A stretch of DNA of 64,000 bases from Haloarcula marina (lineage in GTDB: Archaea > Halobacteriota > Halobacteria > Halobacteriales > Haloarculaceae). The stretch is from contig NZ_CP100404.1 of the NCBI RefSeq assembly GCF_024218775.1, positions 3,038,001 to 3,102,000 on the forward strand, given 5' to 3'. The position numbers and the translations under genes were made by a program. Of this stretch, positions 34,977-43,369 are shown piece by piece. Within the stretch, counting starts at the first letter, position 1. Each line of letters starts with the position of its first letter. Under the pieces are notes generated by a model. That model was given only the letters and a program-made list of their open reading frames with translations. It did no database searches and had not been told where the DNA came from.

Positions 34977-36971
34977 ATGTCAGATGATGACGTTCAACTC
35001 GAAGCCCGGCTGGAAGAACAGGCAGTCTTCGAGCCACCGGCGTCGTTCGTCGAGCAGGCGAACGTCTCCGATTCGGACATCTACGACGAGTTCGAGGAGA
35101 ACTGGCCCGAGTGCTGGGAGCGGGCGGCCGACCTGCTCGACTGGGACGACGAGTACGACACCGTCCTCGACGACTCCAACCCGCCGTTCTACGAGTGGTT
35201 CACGGGCGGGTCGCTGAACGCGTCGGCGAACTGTCTGGACCGCCATCTGGACGAGCGCGGCGACGAGGCGGCCATCGAATGGGTCGGCGAACCGACCGAC
35301 GAGGACGACATCACCTATACGTACGAAGACCTTCACCGCGAGGTCAACGAGTTCGCGGCCGCCCTGCGCGAACAGGGCGTCGGCGAGGACGACGTGGTCA
35401 CGATGTACATGCCGATGATTCCGCAGTTGCCGATCGCGATGCTGGCCTGCGCCCGCATCGGCGCGCCCCACTCGGTCGTGTTCGCCGGGTTCTCGGCGGA
35501 CGCGCTGGCGACGCGGATGAACGCCGCCGATTCTGAGTACCTCGTCACCTGTGACGGCTACTACCGACGCGGCGACCCCCTCGACCACCTCTCGAAGGCC
35601 AACGAGGGCCTCGAAGGCGTCGACCACGAGGTCCAGACGGCGGTCGTCGCCGAACGACTCCGCGACGGCGACGGCTTCGACCACGACTACGCCGACAATC
35701 AGGTGGCGTTCGACGACCTCGTCGCCGACCACGAGGGCGCGACGGTCGACCCCGTCTCCCGAGACGCCGAGGACATGCTCTTTCTCATGTACACCTCGGG
35801 GACGACGGGCGAACCGAAGGGCGTGAAGCACACTACCGGCGGCTATCTCTCCTACGCCGCGTGGACCTCCCAGTCCGTTCTGGACATCAAACCCGATGAC
35901 ACCTACTTCTGCTCTGCGGACATCGGGTGGATTACGGGCCACTCCTACATCATCTACGGCCCGCTGGCGCTCGGGACGACGACGATGATGTACGAGGGGA
36001 CGCCGGATTACCCCGACAAGGACCGCCTCTGGGAGATTATCGAAGACTACGAGGCCACCCAACTGTACACCGCGCCGACCGCGATTCGCGCGTTCATGAA
36101 GTGGGGCCAGGAGTATCCCGACAGCCACGACCTCTCCAGCCTGCGACTGCTGGGGACCGTCGGCGAACCCATCAACCCGCGGGCGTGGAAGTGGTACTAC
36201 AAGCACATCGGCGACGAGTCCTGCCCCGTCGTCGACACGTGGTGGCAGACCGAGACCGGCGGGATGATGCTGACGACCCTCCCGGGCGTCGGCGACATGA
36301 AACCCGGGTCGGCCGGGCCGCCGCTGCCGGGTATCAGCGCCGACATCGTCGACGTGAGCGGGAGTCCCGTCGAAGCGGGCGAGGCGGGCTATCTGATCGT
36401 CAACAAGCCGTGGCCCGGCATGTTGCGGACGCTGTACAACAACGACGAGCGCTTCATCGACGAGTACTGGCGCGAGTACTCCGACGTCGACAGCGACGAC
36501 CCGGCCGACTGGGTGTACTTCCCCGAGGACGGCGCGAAAATCGACCAGGACGGCTACATCACCGTCCTCGGTCGGGTCGACGACGTGTTGAACGTCTCGG
36601 GCCACCGCCTCGGAACCATGGAGATTGAGAGCGCCATCGTCGGCGTCGAGGGCGTCGCCGAAGCGGCCGTCGTCGGCGGCGAACACGAAATCAAGGGCGA
36701 GGCCGTCTACGCGTACGTCATCACGGAGGACGGCTACGAGGAGAACGACGAACTCCGTCAGCGCATCATCGAGGGCGTCGAGGACGCCATCGGCCCAATC
36801 GCCCGGCCCGAACAGGTCATCTTCACGCCCGAGCTCCCCAAGACTCGGTCCGGGAAAATCATGCGTCGACTGCTGGAAGACATCGCGAACGGCGAAGAGT
36901 TGGGCGATACGAGTACGCTTCGTAACCCCGACGTCGTCAGCGATATCCAGTCGAAGGTCAGCCGCGACTGA
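34977..36971 (+). CDS. acs: Acetyl-CoA synthetase (canonical copy)
   Basis: The 664-aa AMP-forming acetyl-CoA synthetase has the N-terminal FVEQANVSDSDIYDEFEENW, MYTSGTTGEPKGV, DTWWQTETGGMML (acetate-pocket Trp), RVDDVLNVSGHRLGTMEIE with the canonical A8 hinge, and LPKTRSGKIMRRLL with the catalytic Lys. It makes acetyl-CoA from acetate, ATP and CoA. It has its own TATA-like box and follows the Bat-type regulator by 70 bases. Downstream, after 63 bases, comes the symporter small subunit, so acetate uptake and activation genes are consecutive. Confidence 0.96.
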   Translation: MSDDDVQLEARLEEQAVFEPPASFVEQANVSDSDIYDEFEENWPECWERAADLLDWDDEYDTVLDDSNPPFYEWFTGGSLNASANCLDRHLDERGDEAAIEWVGEPTDEDDITYTYEDLHREVNEFAAALREQGVGEDDVVTMYMPMIPQLPIAMLACARIGAPHSVVFAGFSADALATRMNAADSEYLVTCDGYYRRGDPLDHLSKANEGLEGVDHEVQTAVVAERLRDGDGFDHDYADNQVAFDDLVADHEGATVDPVSRDAEDMLFLMYTSGTTGEPKGVKHTTGGYLSYAAWTSQSVLDIKPDDTYFCSADIGWITGHSYIIYGPLALGTTTMMYEGTPDYPDKDRLWEIIEDYEATQLYTAPTAIRAFMKWGQEYPDSHDLSSLRLLGTVGEPINPRAWKWYYKHIGDESCPVVDTWWQTETGGMMLTTLPGVGDMKPGSAGPPLPGISADIVDVSGSPVEAGEAGYLIVNKPWPGMLRTLYNNDERFIDEYWREYSDVDSDDPADWVYFPEDGAKIDQDGYITVLGRVDDVLNVSGHRLGTMEIESAIVGVEGVAEAAVVGGEHEIKGEAVYAYVITEDGYEENDELRQRIIEGVEDAIGPIARPEQVIFTPELPKTRSGKIMRRLLEDIANGEELGDTSTLRNPDVVSDIQSKVSRD

Positions 36972-37034
36972 GGCGTCGGGCATCGGTTTTCGAACACACG
37001 ACACACCGCATCACGACACGCGAACACACCATCC

Positions 37035-37496
37035 ATGACAGATAAAGCCACGCACGAAGAGAGGAATCAATCGGCTGCGCGGACGGACGGCGGCGCGCCG
37101 ACGCAGGCCGCACAACAGCATCGACAGACGAACTATCTCGACGAGGAGGTGAACCTCCTGAAGCCGTCGACGGCGTTCATGCGCGACCACCTCAGAATCG
37201 TCTGGACGAGTTTCATCGTCTGGGCGCTCATCGTCTTCGGGCCGGTAACGCTGACGGCCGTCGCGCCCGGCGCGATGACGGTGACGATGCCGGTACTTGG
37301 CTTCCCGTTGCACTACTTCCTCGTCGCCTTCGGCGCGCCGACGGGCGCGCTCATCCTCGCGGCGGTGTACGCCCGTCAGCGTGACAAACTCGACGAGAAG
37401 TACGGTATCGACCACGACACCTCCGGAGCGCCCGAGGACGGCGACAGCGGTGAGACGGGCGACGCGACGGCCACCGACGGAGGTGTCGAGCGATGA
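37035..37496 (+). CDS. Sodium:solute symporter small subunit (DUF4212)
   Basis: The 153-aa protein has a polar N-terminus, two helices (IVWTSFIVWALIVFGPVTL and FPLHYFLVAFGAPTGALILA) and an acidic tail. The pattern YFLVAFGAPTGALIL..VYARQRDKLD is the DUF4212 small-subunit signature that accompanies SSS-family acetate or short-acid symporters. Its stop overlaps the start of the large subunit (ATGA at 37493), indicating coupled translation and a fixed ratio. Confidence 0.9.
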   Translation: MTDKATHEERNQSAARTDGGAPTQAAQQHRQTNYLDEEVNLLKPSTAFMRDHLRIVWTSFIVWALIVFGPVTLTAVAPGAMTVTMPVLGFPLHYFLVAFGAPTGALILAAVYARQRDKLDEKYGIDHDTSGAPEDGDSGETGDATATDGGVER

Positions 37497-39175
37497 CGGT
37501 TCCGTTGCAGGCCGAAGCGCTCGACATCTCGTTCAAACTCGTCCCGGCCATCATCGTCTTCCTGATGATGGCGTCGTTCCTCGTCATCGGCTACGTGTTC
37601 AAAGTGGCCGACACGGAGGGGATGTGGGTCGCTGGCCGGGGAATCGGCAACATCGAGAACGGAATGGCCATCGGGGCCAACTGGATGTCCGCCGCGTCGT
37701 ATCTGGGACTGGCGGGACTGGTCGCTCTCGCCGGGTTCTACGGCCTCGCGTTCATCGTCGGCTGGACGACGGGCTACTTCGTCCTGCTCATCTTCCTCGC
37801 GGCGCAAATGCGGCGCTTCGGGAAGTACACCGCGCCTGACTTCGTCGCCGACCGCTTCAACTCGCCGACTGCTCGCGCGATGGCCGCCTTCACGACGCTG
37901 CTCATCGCGTACGTCTACTCTGTCGGACAGGCCCGCGGCATGGGCCTCGTCGGGCAGTACGTCTTCGGTCTGGACATCATCCCGATGATTATCGTGATGA
38001 TGACCATCACCGTCGGTTACCTCGCGCTCTCCGGGATGCTGGGCGCGACGAAGAACATGGCGGTGCAGTACGTCATCCTCATCGTCGCGTTCCTCGCGGG
38101 CGTCTACGTGGTCGGCTTCACGCAGGGGTACTCCACCATCCTACCGCAGATTGAGTACGGCGCGCTCTTCACCGAACTCGGTCGTCAGTTCTCCGAGCCG
38201 TTCATCGGCGGGAACAGCTACTACCTGTGGGTGGCGACGGCGTTCTCGCTCATCTTCGGGACCTGCGGTCTCCCGCACGTGCTGGTGCGCTTCTACACGG
38301 TCAAGAGCGAGCGGACCGCCCGCTGGTCGACCGTCTGGGGGCTGTTCTTCATCCTCCTACTGTACTGGGCCGCGCCCGCGATGGCTGCCTTCGGCGTCGA
38401 CCTGTTCGCTGCCGTGAACAACATCTCTCCGGAGGCCGTCTTCACCGGCGAGCAGGCCATGTCCGGCGCGGAGGGCGACGTCATCGTCGTGCTGGCCGCG
38501 CAGTTCGCGAACCTGCCGCGGTGGTTCGTCGGCCTCGTCGCCGCCGGTGCGATGGCCGCCGCAATCGCGACGACCGCTGGGCTGTTCATCACCGCCTCCT
38601 CGGCCGTCGCCCACGACATCTACTCCGAACTCATCAACCCCGACGCGACCCAGCGCCAGCAGGTGCTCATCGGTCGGGCGACCATCGTCGTCATCGGCGC
38701 GCTGGTCACGGTGACCGCGTTCAACCCGCCGGCGCTCATCGGCGAACTCGTCGCCTACGCGTTCTCGCTGGCCGGAACCGTCCTGTTCCCGATGTTCTTC
38801 CTCGGCCTGTGGTGGGAGAACACCAACCGACAGGGGGCACTGGCCGGTATGAGCGTCGGCCTGCTGCTGTGGATAACCTCCATCATCAACAGCGTGCTGC
38901 CCGCCTACATCGGCGCTCTCGCCGATATCGCCGGTGGCTCCGGGCAGGCGCTCGTCCCGATTTACGCGCAGTACGTCCCGCCCATCGGGGCCGCACTCGT
39001 CGGCACGCCGCTGGTCTTCCTCGTCACCATCGCCGTCTCGCTGGTGACGCCGGAACCGCCGCTCGAGACCAAGCGGATGGTCCGACAGTGTCACAGCCCC
39101 GAACCGATGGGTCAGCAACAGACCGCAGAAGACATCGTCTCCAGTAACGGCGGCGAAACCCCCGCAGACGACTAA
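37493..39175 (+). CDS. Sodium:solute symporter large subunit (acetate permease-like)
   Basis: The 560-aa SSS-family transporter has 12-13 helices; its first loops read GMWVAGRGIGNIENGMAIGA and NWMSAASYLGLAGLVAL, followed by GLPHVLVRFYTVKSE and TTAGLFITASSAVAHD, all matching the ActP-like VC_2705 subfamily that pairs with DUF4212 proteins. It likely takes up acetate or a related monocarboxylate with Na+. Neighbouring acs genes support acetate. It is followed 2 bases later by a universal stress protein gene. Confidence 0.93.
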   Translation: MTVPLQAEALDISFKLVPAIIVFLMMASFLVIGYVFKVADTEGMWVAGRGIGNIENGMAIGANWMSAASYLGLAGLVALAGFYGLAFIVGWTTGYFVLLIFLAAQMRRFGKYTAPDFVADRFNSPTARAMAAFTTLLIAYVYSVGQARGMGLVGQYVFGLDIIPMIIVMMTITVGYLALSGMLGATKNMAVQYVILIVAFLAGVYVVGFTQGYSTILPQIEYGALFTELGRQFSEPFIGGNSYYLWVATAFSLIFGTCGLPHVLVRFYTVKSERTARWSTVWGLFFILLLYWAAPAMAAFGVDLFAAVNNISPEAVFTGEQAMSGAEGDVIVVLAAQFANLPRWFVGLVAAGAMAAAIATTAGLFITASSAVAHDIYSELINPDATQRQQVLIGRATIVVIGALVTVTAFNPPALIGELVAYAFSLAGTVLFPMFFLGLWWENTNRQGALAGMSVGLLLWITSIINSVLPAYIGALADIAGGSGQALVPIYAQYVPPIGAALVGTPLVFLVTIAVSLVTPEPPLETKRMVRQCHSPEPMGQQQTAEDIVSSNGGETPADD

Positions 39176-39177
39176 CA

Positions 39178-39639
39178 ATGTACGACAACATCCTCATCCC
39201 CACGGACGGAAGTGACACCGCGAACGTCGCCGTCGACCACGCGGTCGACCTCGCCGCGAAGTACGGGGCACGGCTCCACGCCCTGTACGTCGTCGACATC
39301 GACGCGGTGAACTTCGGCCTCGGCACCGAGCAGGTCGACCGCATCAAACAGGGCAACTTCGGCGAGATGACCGAGTTGCAGGACAAGGCCGAGAGCGCCA
39401 CCGGGGCCGTCGTCTCGGCCGCCGAAGAACACGATATCGAAGTCCACGAGGAGGTCCGCGTCGGCACGCCCCACGACGTCATCGCGGGCTACGCCGACAA
39501 CAACGACATCGACCTCGTCGTGATGGGGAGCCACGGCCGTTCGGGCGTCCGCCGTGCCCTGCTCGGTAGCGTCACCGAGCGCGTCCTTCGGTCGACCCAC
39601 GTGCCGGTACTGGTCGTCGACGAACACGAGGCGGAGTAA
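39178..39639 (+). CDS. Universal stress protein UspA family
   Basis: The 153-aa protein starts MYDNILIPTDGSDTANVAVD and ends with VVMGSHGRSGVRRALLGSV, the ATP-binding G-x2-G-x9-G(S) motif of ATP-binding Usp proteins. It lies 2 bases after the symporter and 3 bases before a small membrane protein, so it is part of the transporter unit. Usp proteins beside transporters may act as nucleotide-sensing regulators; this is inference. Confidence 0.95.
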   Translation: MYDNILIPTDGSDTANVAVDHAVDLAAKYGARLHALYVVDIDAVNFGLGTEQVDRIKQGNFGEMTELQDKAESATGAVVSAAEEHDIEVHEEVRVGTPHDVIAGYADNNDIDLVVMGSHGRSGVRRALLGSVTERVLRSTHVPVLVVDEHEAE

Positions 39640-39642
39640 CGG

Positions 39643-39885
39643 ATGCCCATGACCGCGAAGGGACTGCTCGAAACCGTCGGTGACCACGTCCGCGAACATC
39701 GCTCGGGGATGCTCGTCGACCTCGTGTTCGCGTTCGCGTGGGTCACGGTCGTCACCGTCGTCTTCGACCTGTTCGCTGGCGCGCCGGAGTGGCTCTACTA
39801 CCTCACGATGCTCGGCGGTGTCGTGGCGTACTTCGGCTTCTTCGCCTCGCTGGAGGCCGTCCGCGAGGGCGACGGCGACGAGTAG
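39643..39885 (+). CDS. Small membrane protein at the end of the symporter unit
   Basis: The 80-aa protein has two helices (VDLVFAFAWVTVVTVVFDLF and EWLYYLTMLGGVVAYFGFF) and acidic ends. It begins 3 bases after the Usp stop. No family recognised; its place suggests a role with the transporter or stress protein. Confidence 0.7.
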   Translation: MPMTAKGLLETVGDHVREHRSGMLVDLVFAFAWVTVVTVVFDLFAGAPEWLYYLTMLGGVVAYFGFFASLEAVREGDGDE

Positions 39886-39934
39886 TCGACCATCGTTTCC
39901 GTCCGGGGTACTCCGTTCCCCGCTCGGGTTTCGT

Positions 39935-39977
39935 GGTTCTCATGTCGCTCGTATTCCGCGGTTCTCATGTCGCTCGT
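39935..39977. repeat. Two 18-base direct repeats, 25-base period
   Basis: GGTTCTCATGTCGCTCGT occurs at 39935-39952 and again at 39960-39977, between the convergent small membrane gene and the second CheF gene. It may be replication slippage or a paired binding site. Confidence 0.8.
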
Positions 39978-39988
39978 TCCGAACCGCG

Positions 39989-40861
39989 CTACTCCCCACT
40001 CATCGCTTCGCTCGCCATATTCCGGCCCTGCGCGTTCAGCGCCACTTCCGTCCGCGTCCTGACCTCGTCCACGGCACCGGCGTCGAGCAAGTTCTGATAA
40101 ATCTCCTCGACTTCGTCGGGCGTCGTGCCGACGAAATCGGCCATCTCGAACGGCGAAACGCCCGAATACAGCGCCATCAGGACCTGACTCTCCATCTCCG
40201 AGAGTTCGTAATCGCCCTCTCGTCGGTCGACGACACCGGAGAACAGCGCTTCGAGCGCGGCGGTGTGGTGGCCCATCCCGGAGAAGTGCGTCTCGACGCT
40301 CCGGCCCTCCTCGTCGGTGTGTTCGACTTCGACGACCGAGCGCGTCTCGCCCATGACGGTGCTGTCGCCCGTTTCGATAGTCCCCACGTCGTCGATGTCG
40401 AAGGCCGTCGACCCGCCCCCGGGGAACTGGAGGGTGACCTCGCCGTCGTCGAGTCGAAACCGTGCCTTCGACCACTCGGCGTCCTCTTGGACGACGCCGC
40501 CGACGACGGCCGGGTGTTTCGCGAGGACGACCTGCCCGATAAGCGTCGCTCGACAGTACTCGAACGCGAAGTCGTCGACGTTTGACGCGTCGACCACGAG
40601 GACGTTGTTGCCGACTTCCAACGCCGTCGCGTCTGCGGGCGCGTTCTCGGGGGCGTCGGCATCGTCGACGAGCGAGACGTTCGCGTGCGGAATCGGCTGT
40701 TTGCTCCCGTTGGTCGCGAGGACGAGTCGCTTGTTGGTGACGATGAGGCGGCAGGAACGCCACTGCGGGTCGGTGACCTCCTCGCCGTCCCGGACGGCGT
40801 ACTGGAAATCCCCCGACGTGTCCAGTATCTTTCGTTCGTCACCACTCATAGCCGCAGTCAT
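39989..40861 (-). CDS. cheF: CheF-type taxis adaptor protein, copy 2
   Basis: The 290-aa protein shares its layout with copy 1: QWRSCRLIVTNKRLVLAT, YCRATLIGQVVLAKHPAVVGG, SQVLMALYSGVSPFEMADFVG and RTEVALNAQGRNMASE at the end. CheF proteins connect CheY signalling with the archaellum motor switch. ATG 40861 is supported by a TATATA box 25 bases upstream; an in-frame ATG at 40849 is the alternative. Like copy 1 it has no che or archaellum neighbour here, and it stands at the other end of the acetate locus. Confidence 0.88.
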   Translation of the reverse strand: MTAAMSGDERKILDTSGDFQYAVRDGEEVTDPQWRSCRLIVTNKRLVLATNGSKQPIPHANVSLVDDADAPENAPADATALEVGNNVLVVDASNVDDFAFEYCRATLIGQVVLAKHPAVVGGVVQEDAEWSKARFRLDDGEVTLQFPGGGSTAFDIDDVGTIETGDSTVMGETRSVVEVEHTDEEGRSVETHFSGMGHHTAALEALFSGVVDRREGDYELSEMESQVLMALYSGVSPFEMADFVGTTPDEVEEIYQNLLDAGAVDEVRTRTEVALNAQGRNMASEAMSGE

Positions 40862-40882
40862 CGGGAAGTTGGCCCCCGACGA

Positions 40883-40888
40883 TATATA
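40883..40888 (-). promoter_or_regulatory. TATA box of the second cheF
   Basis: TATATA (minus-strand reading CTTATATATCG) is centred 25 bases before ATG 40861, fitting a leaderless transcript. Confidence 0.6.
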
Positions 40889-40904
40889 AGTTCCAGCACC
40901 GCCC

Positions 40905-41717
40905 TCACACAGTCACCAGCAGACCGCCGACGACGCCGAGGCCGCCGAAGACGACACAGACCGCCCAGAACGGCACTTCGCGGACGAGGCGGACCAGCGC
41001 GTCCACCGTAAGATACCCCACGACAGCGCTGACCGCGAGGGCGACGACGGCCTCGGTGGGTGAGATAGACGGGACTCCCGTATCGGCGAGAACGAGCGCG
41101 TTAGCCGCCAGCGCCGCGGGAATGGATAGGAGAAAAGAGAGCCTAAGCGAGGACTCGCCCTCGTGGCCGCGCAACAGGAGGGCGCTGACCGTCGTTCCAG
41201 ACCTGGAGACGCCGGGGAGGATGGCGATTCCCTGGAGGCCGCCGACGAGGAGGGCGTCGACCCAGTTCGGGCGCGTCCGCTCGCCGAGCGAGAGAGTGGC
41301 CGCGAATCGCTGGACGAGGCCGGTCACGACGAGCAAGCCGCCGACGAACGCGAGGAACAGCCCCCCTTCGAGTTCGGAGACGGCCGTCTCCAAGAGGAGG
41401 TAGGCGGGGAGGCCGGTCAGGCCAGTCGCCGCCGTCGCGACGACCAGAAAGGAGAGGTCAGCCGTCTCGGCGGCGAACGGGCGACGCGAGAGACTGGCCG
41501 CCGAGCGAGTGATGTCGCGGAGTTCGCCGCGGTAGTAGCCGACGGCGGCGATAGCCGTCCCGCCGTGGAGGAACAGCGCCAACCGCGTCGCGTCGGCCGG
41601 GTTCAGCCCCGACAGCGCCGTCGACGCCAGCGCCACGCCGCCCTCGCTGGAGACGGGAATCCACTCCAGAACCCCCTGTAAGAGGCCCAGCAAGACGGCG
41701 ACGAGAATCGCGTTCAC
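40905..41717 (-). CDS. uppP: Undecaprenyl/polyprenyl-diphosphatase UppP (BacA) family
   Basis: From GTG 41717 the protein has 270 aa, the usual family length. Motifs: GLLQGVLEWIPVSSEGGVAL near the N-terminus (archaeal form of E-[FW]-[LI]-P-[VI]-SS) and LPGVSRSGTTVSALLLRGH in the second half, with eight or so helices. It removes a phosphate from polyprenyl diphosphate so the lipid carrier can be reused, which serves the glycan genes elsewhere in the window. Longer upstream frames (to 42011) run into the MscS promoter and gene and are rejected. Confidence 0.92.
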   Translation of the reverse strand: MNAILVAVLLGLLQGVLEWIPVSSEGGVALASTALSGLNPADATRLALFLHGGTAIAAVGYYRGELRDITRSAASLSRRPFAAETADLSFLVVATAATGLTGLPAYLLLETAVSELEGGLFLAFVGGLLVVTGLVQRFAATLSLGERTRPNWVDALLVGGLQGIAILPGVSRSGTTVSALLLRGHEGESSLRLSFLLSIPAALAANALVLADTGVPSISPTEAVVALAVSAVVGYLTVDALVRLVREVPFWAVCVVFGGLGVVGGLLVTV

Positions 41718-41772
41718 ACGTATCGGGCGGTCGGCGGGGGACAAAGGCGGTTCGGTCGCGGGAGCGTGGCAG

Positions 41773-41780
41773 TATATATA
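41773..41780 (+). promoter_or_regulatory. TATA box of the MscS gene
   Basis: TATATATA is centred 27 bases before ATG 41803; an ATG at 41798 is in another frame. Confidence 0.6.
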
Positions 41781-41802
41781 GGTCGGCTCTCCAACCAATG
41801 GT

Positions 41803-42924
41803 ATGCAACTGGGTGGTATCGTCGATTCGCTCGCCGCGTTGCCGGTCTGGCAGGGATTTACGCTCCTCATTCTGGGCGGTATCGTGCTGGCCGCGCTCGT
41901 CCAGTTTTTCGGCGACCGGTTCGTCAGGCGCGTCACCGACCACATCGACGGGCAGGTCGACGATATCGTCCTCAAAGGCGTCCACCGGGCGCTGTACGTC
42001 AGCATCGCCATCGCCGGTGGCTACGTCGGGACGCAGGTGTACGACATTTCCCCGTCCGTCGCCGTCCCCCTCGAAGCGGGGACGCTCTCGCTCGTCATCG
42101 TCGTCTGGATGGTGACGCTGATGCGGGTGGGCCGCCGGGCCTCGAACGTCGCCACCGATAGCCGCTACATCGACCGGCAGGTGGTCCCCATCCTCCAGAA
42201 CGTCTGGAGCGCACTCATCGCCGGGGCCGCCGTCTTCCTCTTGCTCGTGCTGTGGGACGTGGACGTGACGCCGTTGCTCGCGTCGGCGGGCGTCGTCGGT
42301 ATCGTCGTCGGCCTCGCCGCGAGAGACACGCTGGCGAACTTCTTCGGGTCGCTGTCGCTCTATCTCGACGGGACCTACAAGGTCGGTGACTTCGTCGTCT
42401 TGGAGACCGGCGAACGCGGCCGCGTCGAGGACATCTCCGTGCGCTCGACGGTCATCCGGACCCGCGACGACATCCTCGTCACCGTGCCGAACTCGAAACT
42501 GTCGAACGCCGCCATCGTCAACGAGTCGACCCCGAAACAGAAGCGGCGCATTCGCGTCCCCATCGGCGTCGCCTACGGGACCGACATCGACATCCTCGAG
42601 GAGATACTGCTGGAACTGGCCGTGGCCGAGGACTTGGTCGTCGACCGCCCCAAACCCCGCGTTCGGTTCCGGGAGTTCGGCGGGTCCTCGCTGGACTTCG
42701 AACTCCTGTGTTGGGTGTCGAATCCGGCGGTGAACGCTCGGACCATCCACAACCTCAACTGCGCCATCTACAAGCGCTTTCAGACGGAGGGTATCGAGAT
42801 TCCGTTCCCACAGCGAGACGTCTCGGTATCGGTGACCGACGTGCCGGGCGAGTTGTTCGCCGAGGCGCGCGACGACGCGTTCGGCGGTGAGGTCCCCACC
42901 GACGGCGGCCGCGACGAGCGGTAA
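41803..42924 (+). CDS. mscS: MscS family mechanosensitive channel
   Basis: The 373-aa protein has four to five helices, then the pore helix pattern LLASAGVVGIVVGLAARDTLANFFGS (Gly/Ala-rich TM3), the beta domain YKVGDFVVLETGERGRVEDI and VPNSKLSNAAIVN, and the alpha/beta vestibule. MscS channels release solutes on membrane tension, protecting against osmotic downshift. It is divergent from uppP. Extra N-terminal helices compared with E. coli MscS are normal for the wider family. Confidence 0.93.
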   Translation: MQLGGIVDSLAALPVWQGFTLLILGGIVLAALVQFFGDRFVRRVTDHIDGQVDDIVLKGVHRALYVSIAIAGGYVGTQVYDISPSVAVPLEAGTLSLVIVVWMVTLMRVGRRASNVATDSRYIDRQVVPILQNVWSALIAGAAVFLLLVLWDVDVTPLLASAGVVGIVVGLAARDTLANFFGSLSLYLDGTYKVGDFVVLETGERGRVEDISVRSTVIRTRDDILVTVPNSKLSNAAIVNESTPKQKRRIRVPIGVAYGTDIDILEEILLELAVAEDLVVDRPKPRVRFREFGGSSLDFELLCWVSNPAVNARTIHNLNCAIYKRFQTEGIEIPFPQRDVSVSVTDVPGELFAEARDDAFGGEVPTDGGRDER

Positions 42925-42977
42925 CTGCCAGCGTTCGTGTCAACAATTCATAAACTCGGCGCTGTAACGTCACTGTA

Positions 42978-43319
42978 ATGTACGCATTTGTCCACCTCAC
43001 CAGCAACGACGAAGCCGACCGACAGCACGCCTTGCGGTCGGTGACTGTCTTGGGGGCCAACGAGTCGCTGGCCCTCGACGACGTGACGCTGCTCCTCCAC
43101 AGAGACGCCGTCGAGATGGTCAGGCCGGACGCCCCCGACCGTGAGTGGCTCGTCGACCTCGTGGCCGACGACCTCACCGCCGTCGTCGGCGAGACGTGTC
43201 TGGACGCCCGCGACATCGCCCACGAAGACGTGCCGGACGGCGTGGAACTGGTCGACAGCGGCGTGAGCGAGGTGGTCCGCCTGCAGTCGGCGGGCTATCA
43301 CTACGTCAAAATCCCCTAA
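42978..43319 (+). CDS. DsrE/DsrF-like family protein
   Basis: The 113-aa protein starts MYAFVHLTSNDEADRQHALR, then SVTVLGANESLALDDVTLLL and HRDAVEMVR, the beta-alpha pattern of DsrE-like proteins (peroxiredoxin-like small alpha/beta fold). A Cys occurs in VGETCLDARDI, the region where active family members carry their sulfur-relay Cys. A TATA-like TCATAAAC near 42947-42954 suits a leaderless start. Sulfur relay is known for some members; here it is only possible. Confidence 0.75.
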   Translation: MYAFVHLTSNDEADRQHALRSVTVLGANESLALDDVTLLLHRDAVEMVRPDAPDREWLVDLVADDLTAVVGETCLDARDIAHEDVPDGVELVDSGVSEVVRLQSAGYHYVKIP

Positions 43320-43369
43320 ATCGTCGCGAGGTCGAAACGCAGTTACCGCCCGCACGCCTCGCACCGACA

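Noticed and set aside
34980-37004. 674-codon open frame antisense to the second acs
   Set aside because: Its composition is a shadow of the acs codon bias (GC-rich third positions). The acs frame on the other strand is fully conserved.
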